Shown here: positions 1 to 6,174 of the stretch, in pieces | Layout: every line of letters starts with the position of its first letter | How positions within the stretch are numbered: the stretch's first letter is position 1 | Origin: Legionella genomosp. 1 | GTDB lineage: Bacteria > Pseudomonadota > Gammaproteobacteria > Legionellales > Legionellaceae | Length of the DNA: 8,162 nucleotides | Assembly: GCA_945862275.1 (NCBI GenBank) | Contig: CAMAYA010000050.1 | Coordinates: 1 to 8,162, forward strand | Reading direction: 5' to 3' | Program-made: the position numbers and the translations under genes | Notes under the pieces: model-generated | The model's input: only the letters and a program-made list of their open reading frames with translations | Database searches by the model: none | What the model was told of the DNA's origin: nothing

Positions 1-542
1 ATCCCCATTTTCCCCGGGAAACCCAACATGGTAGCAATGTCGTCTAGCGGTGCAAACGCTTTATTTTGATAGCCGGCCAGCACGTCCATGAGATCAAGGT
101 GGCGATAATGAAATCGATTTAAATAGTTATTCCATTTAAAGGGTTGCTGGTTTTCGCCTGCTTCCCAGTAAGTGGGCGCCGCTATTCCGTGTAAAAGGGC
201 GCGGTAGTGCAATACCGGCAAATCAAACCCGCTGCCGTTCCAACTCACCAACGTGGGCGTGTGTTTATCGATACCCTTGAAAAAGCGCGTGATCAATTCC
301 TTCTCATCCGCTTGCTCATCGCCCAAGGACCAGACTTTAAATTGATTGCCATTCACCATAACCAGTGAGATGGCGATGGCTTTCTGCAAATAATGCGGCA
401 AAAACTCATGGCCCACTTTGGCGCGTCTGAGTGCAAACAGGGCGGTGGCCGTGTCTTCATCGGAGAGACCGTCAAGGTTATATAAAGTACGGCCAGCGGA
501 AACGTCTGGGATGGTTTCGATGTCAAATACGAATAGCGTCAT
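1..542 (-). CDS. Predicted 3'-5' exonuclease, PolB-exonuclease-like (partial, C-terminus beyond window)
   Basis: The first 180 codons of a DnaQ-fold exonuclease of the predicted PolB-like 3'-5' exonuclease group (Pfam DNA_pol_B_exo2 type); the gene runs off the left edge. Visible motifs: Exo I as FDIET with acidic residues D7 and E9; Exo II as WNGSGFDLPVL with N102 and D107; then HLDLMDVL around residues 148-155, and a GFPGKMG segment just before the cut that is typical of this family. The Exo III region lies outside. The fold removes nucleotides from 3' ends using two metal ions, but the cellular role of this stand-alone family is not settled. The ATG is 6 bases after the fabI stop, with an AGGA Shine-Dalgarno at 552-555 overlapping the end of fabI, so translation is probably coupled to fabI. 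Identity to the family is clear from the motifs; substrate (DNA or RNA) is unknown. Confidence 0.85.
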   Translation of the reverse strand, partial: MTLFVFDIETIPDVSAGRTLYNLDGLSDEDTATALFALRRAKVGHEFLPHYLQKAIAISLVMVNGNQFKVWSLGDEQADEKELITRFFKGIDKHTPTLVSWNGSGFDLPVLHYRALLHGIAAPTYWEAGENQQPFKWNNYLNRFHYRHLDLMDVLAGYQNKAFAPLDDIATMLGFPGKMG

Positions 543-548
543 TCGCAA

Positions 549-1334
549 CTATCCTAAATCAGACATGGCCACAGCATGGTAGCCTGCATCCACATGAACC
601 ACTTCACCGGTGATGCCTGAGCCCAAATCAGAGCAGAGAAATGCCGCAGTATTGCCCACTTCTTCAGGGGTAATGTTGCGCCGCAACGGGGTGGATTCAG
701 CATAAGCGGCTTGCATTTTTCGAAAATCTTTGATGCCTGCGGCAGCCAAGGTACGGATGGGGCCAGCAGAGACGGCATTGACACGAATACCCCGTGGGCC
801 AAGGCTTGCTGCAAGATAGCGCACAGACGCTTCTAAACTGGCTTTTGCAATGCCCATGACGTTGTAATTGGGCACGGCTTTTTCAGCACCGTAATAACTT
901 AATGTTAAAATGGCACCGTTCGTGCCCTCCATCATAGGCAGAGCTGCTTTCGATAATGCAACCAAGCTGTAGGCGCTAATGTCATGGGCCATTCGGAATC
1001 CTTCCCGATTGACGTTATCCACAAAATCACCACTGATTTGATCGGCCGGGGCAAATGCGACAGAATGAATCACAATGTCCAATGTATTCCAGTGACTCCC
1101 TAATTGCTCAAAAACGGCTTGAATCTCCGTGTCGCTTGCGACATCACAAGGAAAGGTGAGGGTTGAATTGAAATCAGCAGCCATGTCCTGAACGCGCTCT
1201 TGCAAACGTTCGTTTTGATATGTGAACGCCAGTTCAGCGCCTTGCTCATGAAAAATTTTAGCAATGCCATATGCAATGGAGCGATTGCTCGCAAGCCCTA
1301 CTATTAATGCTTTTTTACCCGTTAAAAAACCCAC
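549..1334 (-). CDS. fabI: Enoyl-[acyl-carrier-protein] reductase (NADH), FabI
   Basis: Cytosolic short-chain dehydrogenase that reduces the trans-2 double bond of enoyl-ACP with NADH, the last step of each fatty acid elongation cycle (FAS II). The 261 residues match E. coli FabI (262 residues) from end to end. The N-terminal nucleotide-binding segment has GLASNRSIAYGIA at residues 13-25, CDV is at 63-65, and the catalytic pair is Y157 and K164 in PNYNVMGIAK (E. coli Y156 and K163). SAGPIRTLAAAGIKDF is the conserved substrate-loop region, and the protein ends with GEVVHVDAGY. It starts with GTG, chosen because a strong AAAGGAG lies 6 bases upstream and residue 1 aligns with the E. coli start (MGFL). 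Residue 93 is Ala (HSVAFAP) where E. coli has Gly. It is the middle gene of udk-fabI-exonuclease, 22 bases after udk. FabI is the target of triclosan and isoniazid-type inhibitors in other bacteria. Confidence 0.97.
   Translation of the reverse strand: MGFLTGKKALIVGLASNRSIAYGIAKIFHEQGAELAFTYQNERLQERVQDMAADFNSTLTFPCDVASDTEIQAVFEQLGSHWNTLDIVIHSVAFAPADQISGDFVDNVNREGFRMAHDISAYSLVALSKAALPMMEGTNGAILTLSYYGAEKAVPNYNVMGIAKASLEASVRYLAASLGPRGIRVNAVSAGPIRTLAAAGIKDFRKMQAAYAESTPLRRNITPEEVGNTAAFLCSDLGSGITGEVVHVDAGYHAVAMSDLG
552..555 (-). promoter_or_regulatory. Ribosome binding site of the exonuclease gene, inside fabI
   Basis: AGGA read on the minus strand lies 9 bases upstream of the exonuclease ATG and forms part of the last sense codons of fabI. 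Ribosomes ending fabI at 549-551 would stop right on the next start, which supports translational coupling. Confidence 0.6.
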
Positions 1335-1340
1335 ACCAAT

Positions 1341-1347
1341 CTCCTTT
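1341..1347 (-). promoter_or_regulatory. Strong Shine-Dalgarno that fixes the GTG start of fabI
   Basis: AAAGGAG on the minus strand lies 6 bases upstream of the GTG at 1332-1334. No ATG is placed near it, so it decides the non-ATG start, and the N-terminus it gives agrees with E. coli FabI. Confidence 0.75.
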
Positions 1348-1356
1348 CAGTTTAAA

Positions 1357-1989
1357 TCAAGCGCCTGCACGATTTAGAAGTTCGCGCATTTTTGCTTGAA
1401 TCATGTCAATGGCAATCCGATTTTCGCCGCCTCTGGGCACGATTAAATCGGCATACCGGCTGGATGGTTCAATGAATTGCAAATACATCGGCCGCACGGT
1501 GGCTTCATATTGATGCAAAACAGCCTCAAATGAACGGTGGCGTTCAACCACATCACGCATTAAGCGACGGCTCAAACACACATCCAAGGGCGCTGACATA
1601 AAAATACGGATGTCCATCAACTCGCGCAAGGCTTTTTCAGAGAAGAGTAAAATGCCTTCTAATACAATGATGGTATGGCGGCCAATGAACCGTGTTTCAG
1701 GCATGCGAAGATGTTTTGAGTGTGAATAAATAGGGATTTCAACCGATTCACCTTGTTGTAGACGGCGCAAGTGTTCGCACAATAGGGCGTGGTCGAAAGA
1801 GTCGGGGTGATCGTAGTTGATTTTTTCACGCTCAGCAAAGGCCAAGTGGTTATTGTCTTTGTAATATGCATCTTCAGAAATGACCACCACCTGATCAGAG
1901 CCCAGCTCATTCACAATGGTGTTGGCTAATAAACTTTTACCGGAAGCCGAAGGGCCGGCAATGCCTAAGATGATCGCTTGTTTAGTCAT
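1357..1989 (-). CDS. udk: Uridine/cytidine kinase, Udk
   Basis: Phosphorylates uridine and cytidine to UMP and CMP with ATP or GTP, in cytosolic pyrimidine salvage. The 210 residues from the ATG at 1989 match E. coli Udk (213 residues). They include the Walker A loop GPSASGKS at 12-19, EDAYYKD at 39-45 and NYDHPDSFD from 58 (nucleoside-binding part), the Walker-B-like strand IIVLEGILLF, a RRLMRDVVERHRS lid with several arginines, and a C-terminal VPRGGENRIAIDMI. A TTG ten codons upstream (2017-2019) would add MHKTFFNVAP, which has no counterpart in the family. That TTG also sits almost at the predicted transcription start, so I prefer the ATG, although neither start has a good Shine-Dalgarno. 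It is the first gene of the udk-fabI-exonuclease operon. Confidence 0.95.
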   Translation of the reverse strand: MTKQAIILGIAGPSASGKSLLANTIVNELGSDQVVVISEDAYYKDNNHLAFAEREKINYDHPDSFDHALLCEHLRRLQQGESVEIPIYSHSKHLRMPETRFIGRHTIIVLEGILLFSEKALRELMDIRIFMSAPLDVCLSRRLMRDVVERHRSFEAVLHQYEATVRPMYLQFIEPSSRYADLIVPRGGENRIAIDMIQAKMRELLNRAGA

Positions 1990-2019
1990 GGGTGCCACAT
2001 TAAAGAATGTTTTGTGCAA

Positions 2020-2048
2020 ATGGTACGGCTTTTTAGAGATTATTTCAA
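2020..2048 (-). promoter_or_regulatory. Candidate sigma70 promoter for the udk-fabI-exonuclease operon
   Basis: On the minus strand TTGAAA (2043-2048, 5 of 6 consensus) is followed after 17 bases by TACCAT (2020-2025, 4 of 6). Transcription would start near 2013, about two dozen bases before the udk ATG. Found by eye only. Confidence 0.45.
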
Positions 2049-2074
2049 TGATTCCTTGCCGATGTTTTTTCTTT

Positions 2075-2087
2075 GGCCAAAATGGCC
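2075..2087. repeat. Small inverted repeat between the ATPase gene and udk
   Basis: GGCCA and TGGCC form a 5-base-pair stem around AAA. The T-rich run (2065-2074) precedes it on the plus strand, which would be A-rich RNA after the hairpin for the minus-strand ATPase transcript. It therefore does not have the form of an intrinsic terminator, and no other terminator is visible in the 93 bases between the two genes. Confidence 0.3.
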
Positions 2088-2112
2088 TGTCATGAATGTT
2101 ATATGTTGATTA

Positions 2113-3429
2113 CTAACGTTGCATATGCAGCAGGCGAGCTATCTCATCAACCAAATACAACGGAATATTTAAAATATCGCCATCTTTCTTTAAATTCAGC
2201 ATAGACACCCTAATGTTTAATCTAGAATTATACTTTTCAGCATAGACTTTTAAGCTTTTACTTCTGACGGATATATTCGATTTCACTTCCAATGGAATAA
2301 TATCACCGTGATGTTGAATAACACAGCCGACTTCGGCACTGCCGGTGCTGGTCCAATAATATTGATTTTGAAGCCAGGGCGCGAGCGCTTGGAATACATA
2401 ATTTTCAGTCAGCGATCCGCGAAATTCTTGGAATAATTGAGAGCCATCCAATAATGTCTTAATCGGCAACTCAGCAATGGTATTGAGTAGACCAACGTCA
2501 AGAATATAAATTTTAAAAATATCTAAATTACTATATGCTTTTAACGGCATTTTTGGTATCGAAATGTTGTGTATTTTGTAAATCAGCCCAGCAGCATTGA
2601 GCCATTGGATTGCTTCTTCATATTCTCTGGCTCTAGCGCTTGAACGCACGATTGAATAAATAAATTTTTTGTTTTCCTTTGCTAACTGGCTCGGAATAGA
2701 ATTCCATATTTCTGAAATTTTGATGCTTAACTGTTTCGGTGCATGTTTTGAAAAATCAAGATCATATGATTTCAAGATTTCCTGGTGTACTTTTCTAACG
2801 GCATTAAAATCCCTGGAATTTACATAGGTCAATACCGCTTCCGGCATGCCGCCGGTATAATAATAGATCTTTAATAATTCATTCAGTTTGTTATGAAACG
2901 GCTCTGGTAAAGGTTCTATAGTCGTTAACGTTGTGATGTATGCTTTTAACATGGATTCGCCAATGGCATCTAAAAATTCCATGAAATTTAACGGATACAA
3001 ATGTTCAAAATTAACCTGTCCCACTGGGAAGCCTTGATGATTTCCTATTTTAACGCCAAGTAACGATCCACAGGCACAAACATGATACTCATTCGCTTTT
3101 TCATGAAAGTATTTAAGGCTGTTTAAAGCCTGAGGGCATTCCTGTACTTCATCAAATATAATGAGCGTATGTTGTGGATTAATCGGCTTATTAAAATGGA
3201 TTGAAAGTTTAAAAATAATATCGTTCGGATCCAGGCTGGCTTCAAAATATTTTTTTAATGCAGGGCTGTCTTCAAAATTCAAATACACATGGTCACTATA
3301 GGCCGCATTGGCGAAGGTGTTCAATGCATGTGTTTTCCCCACTTGTCTTGCACCATAAAGCAACAAGGGCTTGCGTTCTGGATCGTTCTGCCAGCTGATG
3401 AGCTTTTTAATAATATTTCGTTTCATCAT
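2113..3429 (-). CDS. AAA ATPase with DUF4143 nuclease-like domain (AAA_14 family)
   Basis: 438 residues with the architecture of the solitary bacterial and archaeal AAA_14/DUF4143 ATPases. Visible parts: Walker A GARQVGKT at 26-33; NFEDSP at 51-56; Walker B LIIFDEVQ at 89-96; GSLLGV at 121-126 (sensor-like); FPVGQV and LYPLNFMEFL near 134-153; a middle section with ARAREYEEAIQWLNAAGLIYKI that looks like a winged helix. The C-terminal DUF4143 part has LTENYVFQAL, YYWTSTGSAEVG and PLEVKS. That last part is the PD-(D/E)XK-like core, normally AEVD...EVK; here the Asp is Gly368, so a nuclease site would lack a metal ligand. The function of the family is poorly known. Two ATG codons stand in tandem (3429 and 3426); AGGTGA lies directly before them, so the second is better spaced. 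The gene is clearly more AT-rich than its neighbours and stands alone, which suggests it was acquired. It is transcribed away from tilS. Confidence 0.88.
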   Translation of the reverse strand: MMKRNIIKKLISWQNDPERKPLLLYGARQVGKTHALNTFANAAYSDHVYLNFEDSPALKKYFEASLDPNDIIFKLSIHFNKPINPQHTLIIFDEVQECPQALNSLKYFHEKANEYHVCACGSLLGVKIGNHQGFPVGQVNFEHLYPLNFMEFLDAIGESMLKAYITTLTTIEPLPEPFHNKLNELLKIYYYTGGMPEAVLTYVNSRDFNAVRKVHQEILKSYDLDFSKHAPKQLSIKISEIWNSIPSQLAKENKKFIYSIVRSSARAREYEEAIQWLNAAGLIYKIHNISIPKMPLKAYSNLDIFKIYILDVGLLNTIAELPIKTLLDGSQLFQEFRGSLTENYVFQALAPWLQNQYYWTSTGSAEVGCVIQHHGDIIPLEVKSNISVRSKSLKVYAEKYNSRLNIRVSMLNLKKDGDILNIPLYLVDEIARLLHMQR

Positions 3430-3449
3430 TCACCTGAATCACTTGGATG

Positions 3450-3509
3450 ATCACGTTTAATCAACTAAAAACGTGGGAAAGCCCACACTTTCAGTTGATT
3501 AAACGTGAT
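3450..3509. repeat. 60-base near-perfect palindrome (long hairpin) between the ATPase gene and tilS
   Basis: The outer arms are perfect over 17 bases: ATCACGTTTAATCAACT at 3450-3466 and AGTTGATTAAACGTGAT at 3493-3509. Inside them AAA/TTT pairs (3468-3470 with 3489-3491), and an inner stem GTGGG/CCCAC (3473-3477 with 3482-3486) closes a 4-base AAAG loop, giving 25 paired positions. No T-run follows on either side, so it is not a standard terminator. It could be an operator, a processed RNA hairpin in the ATPase leader, a small mobile palindrome, or a cruciform site. It starts about 20 bases upstream of the ATPase start, and its right arm merges with the candidate plus-strand promoter. Confidence 0.85.
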
Positions 3510-3542
3510 ATAATACACGATTTTATCTGTTAAAACGTGATA
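3501..3542. repeat. Direct repeat AAACGTGATA, two copies 32 bases apart
   Basis: Exact 10-base copies lie at 3501-3510 and 3533-3542. The first is in the right arm of the palindrome, whose left arm supplies an inverted copy (ATCACGTTT, 3450-3458). A partial match, AAAAACGTG, lies at 3467-3475. The 32-base period is about three helical turns, placing both direct copies on one face of the DNA, as for sites bound by a regulator. The protein that binds is unknown. Confidence 0.6.
3506..3514 (+). promoter_or_regulatory. Extended -10 promoter for the tilS operon
   Basis: TGATATAAT is a perfect extended -10 element (TG, one base, TATAAT at 3509-3514). No good -35 is placed upstream, which is normal for this promoter class. 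The start point would be near 3521, leaving a leader of about 90 bases to the preferred tilS ATG. The element overlaps the right arm of the palindrome, so a protein bound there could block it. Confidence 0.5.
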
Positions 3543-3548
3543 ATTCAA
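3520..3548 (-). promoter_or_regulatory. Candidate sigma70 promoter for the ATPase gene
   Basis: On the minus strand TTGAAT (3543-3548, 4 of 6) and TAAAAT (3520-3525, 5 of 6) are 17 bases apart. The spacer holds one AAACGTGATA copy. Transcription would start near 3513, placing the whole palindrome in the ATPase mRNA leader. This promoter overlaps the opposing tilS promoter, so the two should compete. Confidence 0.4.
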
Positions 3549-3613
3549 GCGGTATTGTAACTCCTTTACATGAGATGGTGGTATCTCCTAGTGCTTGCGG
3601 TTATCATAAGCGC

Positions 3614-4951
3614 ATGACAATAAATTTACAAAAGCGTACTCCATGTATTGAGCTACTCGCTCCGGATTCGCTGCAGCGCCTAGCTGCTTATCAAACACTC
3701 TGGGTCGGATTGAGTGGCGGCTTGGATTCAGTCGTGTTGCTGCATCAGGTGGCCCATCAACCTGCTTTGAAGGGGCAAGTATCTGCCGTTCATATTCACC
3801 ACGCTCTAAGCCCTCATGCGGATGCTTGGCTCGAGCATTGCCAGTCGCTTTGTGCGGCATGGGGTGTTCCATTGATTGAACGCCACGTGCTGTTTGACCG
3901 CCTTGCCAATATTGAAGAGAATGCACGCAATGCTCGCTATGATGCATTTGCCGCATTGATGGCGGATGGTGATGGCTTACTGTTGGCGCACCATGCGGAC
4001 GATCAGGCCGAAACAGTGCTCTTGCAATTGTTCCGAGGAGCGGGAATTGATGGCATGGCGGCTATGCTTGAGGTGAAGCCTTTAGGCTTGGGGGAACTGG
4101 TCCGGCCTTTTTTAATGCACACACGGAATACCCTTGAAGCCTATGCGCGGAGGCTTCAGTTGACATGGGTTGAGGATGAAAGCAATCAGGACGGTGCCTT
4201 TTCACGGAATTACTTGCGCCATCAGATCATGCCGTTATTGCAGAGGAAGTGGCCTGGTGTGGTGAAAAATCTCGTTCGTACGGCACAGCATTGCCAACAA
4301 GCCAAAGAAAATTTGGCCGCCTTGGCGCAGCTGGATGGTGAAGGTATCGGAGAGAACACGCTCTCACTCGCGGCTCTTCAGCCACTGGATCATGCACGTT
4401 CTGCAAACGTATTGCGTGCATGGTTGATGAACAATCAAATTCGCATGCCATCTACGGAGACATTTAATCGGATCATGACAGATGTTGTTTTCGCGCGTGA
4501 GGATGGAGAGGGGGGCGTTGCCTGGGATGGAGTCGGTGTGCGGCGTTATCAGAATGCCTTGTATTTATTTAACCATAACAGTATGCACTGTTCAGAAAAT
4601 TTGGATTGGCCGTTGTTTCCGGGACAACGTGACTTAAACGCTAGTGGAGGACACTTGCGCGCAGCAATCGCGGATGCAGGCTTGCATGTGCCGAAGGGCC
4701 GGCGCGTGGAGGTGCGATTTCGCAAAGGAGGAGAGCGATTTTACTGGCGCGGCCAAACAAAATCGCTTAAACAATTGTTCCAGCAGTGGCGTGTGCCACC
4801 TTGGCTCCGTCATACCGTGCCTTTAATTTATATTGATGACCAATTCGCAGCGGTAGTAGGGTTTGCCGTGAGTGATACCCATTATCGGGAGAATGTGTCC
4901 TATACTTACCAGATTGATTTGCATCGAGAGCCAGCATGCCCCAGCCATTGA
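3614..4951 (+). CDS. tilS: tRNA(Ile)-lysidine synthetase, TilS
   Basis: Joins lysine to cytidine 34 of the CAU-anticodon isoleucine tRNA with ATP, converting its reading from AUG to AUA and its charging from Met to Ile. It is essential in most bacteria and acts in the cytosol. From the ATG at 3614 the protein has 445 residues (E. coli 432). The N-terminal ATP pyrophosphatase domain has the PP-loop SGGLDS at 34-39, HIHH shortly after, NARYDAF at 106-112 and HHADDQAET at 126-134. WVEDESNQD (185-193) and RNYLRHQIMPLL follow, as in E. coli. The middle tRNA-binding domain is less conserved, and the C-terminal TilS_C domain ends with LKQLFQQWRVPPWLR from about 385. An in-frame ATG at 3575 would add 13 residues (MVVSPSACGYHKR) with no family match. 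Neither start has a good Shine-Dalgarno, so the start is uncertain. The end overlaps the transporter gene by 16 bases. Confidence 0.95.
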   Translation: MTINLQKRTPCIELLAPDSLQRLAAYQTLWVGLSGGLDSVVLLHQVAHQPALKGQVSAVHIHHALSPHADAWLEHCQSLCAAWGVPLIERHVLFDRLANIEENARNARYDAFAALMADGDGLLLAHHADDQAETVLLQLFRGAGIDGMAAMLEVKPLGLGELVRPFLMHTRNTLEAYARRLQLTWVEDESNQDGAFSRNYLRHQIMPLLQRKWPGVVKNLVRTAQHCQQAKENLAALAQLDGEGIGENTLSLAALQPLDHARSANVLRAWLMNNQIRMPSTETFNRIMTDVVFAREDGEGGVAWDGVGVRRYQNALYLFNHNSMHCSENLDWPLFPGQRDLNASGGHLRAAIADAGLHVPKGRRVEVRFRKGGERFYWRGQTKSLKQLFQQWRVPPWLRHTVPLIYIDDQFAAVVGFAVSDTHYRENVSYTYQIDLHREPACPSH

Positions 4952-6174
4952 TCCACATTACACGTAAATCAGCCTTTATTTTTGCGGGTTTTTTAGTGCT
5001 GTATGAGTTTTTAACCTATATTGCTAACGACATGATCATGCCGGGAATGCTCCATGTGGTGAAATCATTTCACGCGCCAGAATCGGCTATTGCTAACTCT
5101 TTTACGGCCTATATATTGGGTGGGGCGAGTTTGCAGTTGTTTTTAGGTCCGCTTTCAGACCGCTATGGGCGTCGTCCCGTGATGCTGTTCGGGGCCTTCT
5201 TTTTTTTGTTGAGCACTCTTTTCATTGCGCTCTCGCAATCCATGGATCAGTTTCTGGTCGCTCGATTTTTTCAAGGGATGGGCCTTTGTTTCATTTGTGT
5301 GGTGGGTTACGCCACGTTGCAAGAAATTTTTGCTGAAATGGACGCTATCCGGTTAATTGCCATCATGGCCAATGTAGCAATATTAGCGCCTTTGCTGGGC
5401 CCACTGGTGGGCGCTGTTTTTATCCGGTTTTTTAGTTGGCGGCTCATCTTTGTCATCATCGCGGCTTTGGCCTTTACGGCCCTCTGGGGGTTGTGGCGAT
5501 TCATGCCTGAGTCGGTGGGGGCAGCCAGGCGAAATGGCGAGCTGCTCAAAGCGGTTTCCTTGTCGCCGCGTGTTATCGCTGCGAATTACAAGGCCCTGCT
5601 GTTGAATCGTCCGTTTATGTTAGGTTCGCTCTCATTGGGTCTTTTGTCGTTGCCGTGCTGTCTTTGGATAGCGTTTGCGCCTGTGATTCTGGTATTGGAT
5701 GCAAAATTGTCCATCATTCAGTATGGTGTGTGGCAATTGCCGGTTTTTGGTGGTTATATATTAGGCAATATCTTATTACAAAAATTGACGCATCGCAATA
5801 ACATCACACAATTGGCTTGCCTTGGCTCGTTGATTTCTGTAGTGGGATTATTGGGAATGTTTATATTGCCATGGTTGATATTTGATAATTATTTCTGGCT
5901 GATGCCCGGATTAATAGTGTACAGCTTTGGCTACGGCGTTGTCGGCGCGCCATTGAATCGATTCATTTTGTATTCCACCGCCGTGGGAAAAGGCACCGGA
6001 TCGGCTTTGTTGAGTATGCTCAGCATGGCCGTGATGGGATTTGGAACCGAGCTGGTTAATTTCATGGATATTTCGCATGATCCGCGTGCTTTTGGGTTTG
6101 GTTGTGCCTTGATTGGGTTGGTTCATTTTATCTTTTTAAGTGGAACGTTTTTTTACTCTAGGTTGAAACAATGA
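4936..6174 (+). CDS. mdfA: MdfA-like MFS multidrug efflux transporter
   Basis: Inner-membrane proton antiporter of the major facilitator superfamily, 412 residues (E. coli MdfA 410), very hydrophobic with the 12-helix pattern of the family. Helix 1 reads LVLYEFLTYIANDMIMPGML, nearly the same as in MdfA; it carries the two membrane acidic residues E24 and D32 that match MdfA E26 and D34, which in E. coli serve proton and drug coupling. R110 in ARFFQG matches MdfA R112. Loop 2-3 has motif A (GPLSDRYGRRPVM, 71-83), and helix 5 has the antiporter motif APLLGPLVGA. MdfA exports chloramphenicol and many lipophilic cations; the substrate here cannot be read from sequence. GAGAG just before the ATG is a fair Shine-Dalgarno inside tilS. 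The start overlaps tilS by 16 bases and the stop overlaps rnhB as ATGA, so all three are translated from one message. Confidence 0.9.
   Translation: MPQPLIHITRKSAFIFAGFLVLYEFLTYIANDMIMPGMLHVVKSFHAPESAIANSFTAYILGGASLQLFLGPLSDRYGRRPVMLFGAFFFLLSTLFIALSQSMDQFLVARFFQGMGLCFICVVGYATLQEIFAEMDAIRLIAIMANVAILAPLLGPLVGAVFIRFFSWRLIFVIIAALAFTALWGLWRFMPESVGAARRNGELLKAVSLSPRVIAANYKALLLNRPFMLGSLSLGLLSLPCCLWIAFAPVILVLDAKLSIIQYGVWQLPVFGGYILGNILLQKLTHRNNITQLACLGSLISVVGLLGMFILPWLIFDNYFWLMPGLIVYSFGYGVVGAPLNRFILYSTAVGKGTGSALLSMLSMAVMGFGTELVNFMDISHDPRAFGFGCALIGLVHFIFLSGTFFYSRLKQ

Noticed and set aside
431..613. Plus-strand open frame of 60 codons over the exonuclease and fabI junction
   Set aside because: It is antisense to two well-supported genes, shows no family motif and has no ribosome binding site I would trust.
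1990..2019. Ten-codon N-terminal extension of Udk from a TTG start
   Set aside because: The added residues have no counterpart in Udk proteins, the start is TTG without a Shine-Dalgarno, and it falls at the predicted transcription start.
2065..2087. GGCCA-AAA-TGGCC hairpin next to a T-run as a terminator for the ATPase gene
   Set aside because: For the minus-strand transcript the T-run becomes A-rich RNA after the stem, and on the plus strand the T-run comes before the stem. Neither fits an intrinsic terminator.
3450..3509. The long palindrome as a bidirectional terminator
   Set aside because: No T-run follows either arm, and both flanking genes start, rather than end, at this place.
3588..3956. 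Minus-strand open frame of 122 codons opposite the start of tilS
   Set aside because: It lies wholly within the conserved PP-loop domain of tilS, has no recognisable motif, and is a shadow of that gene.
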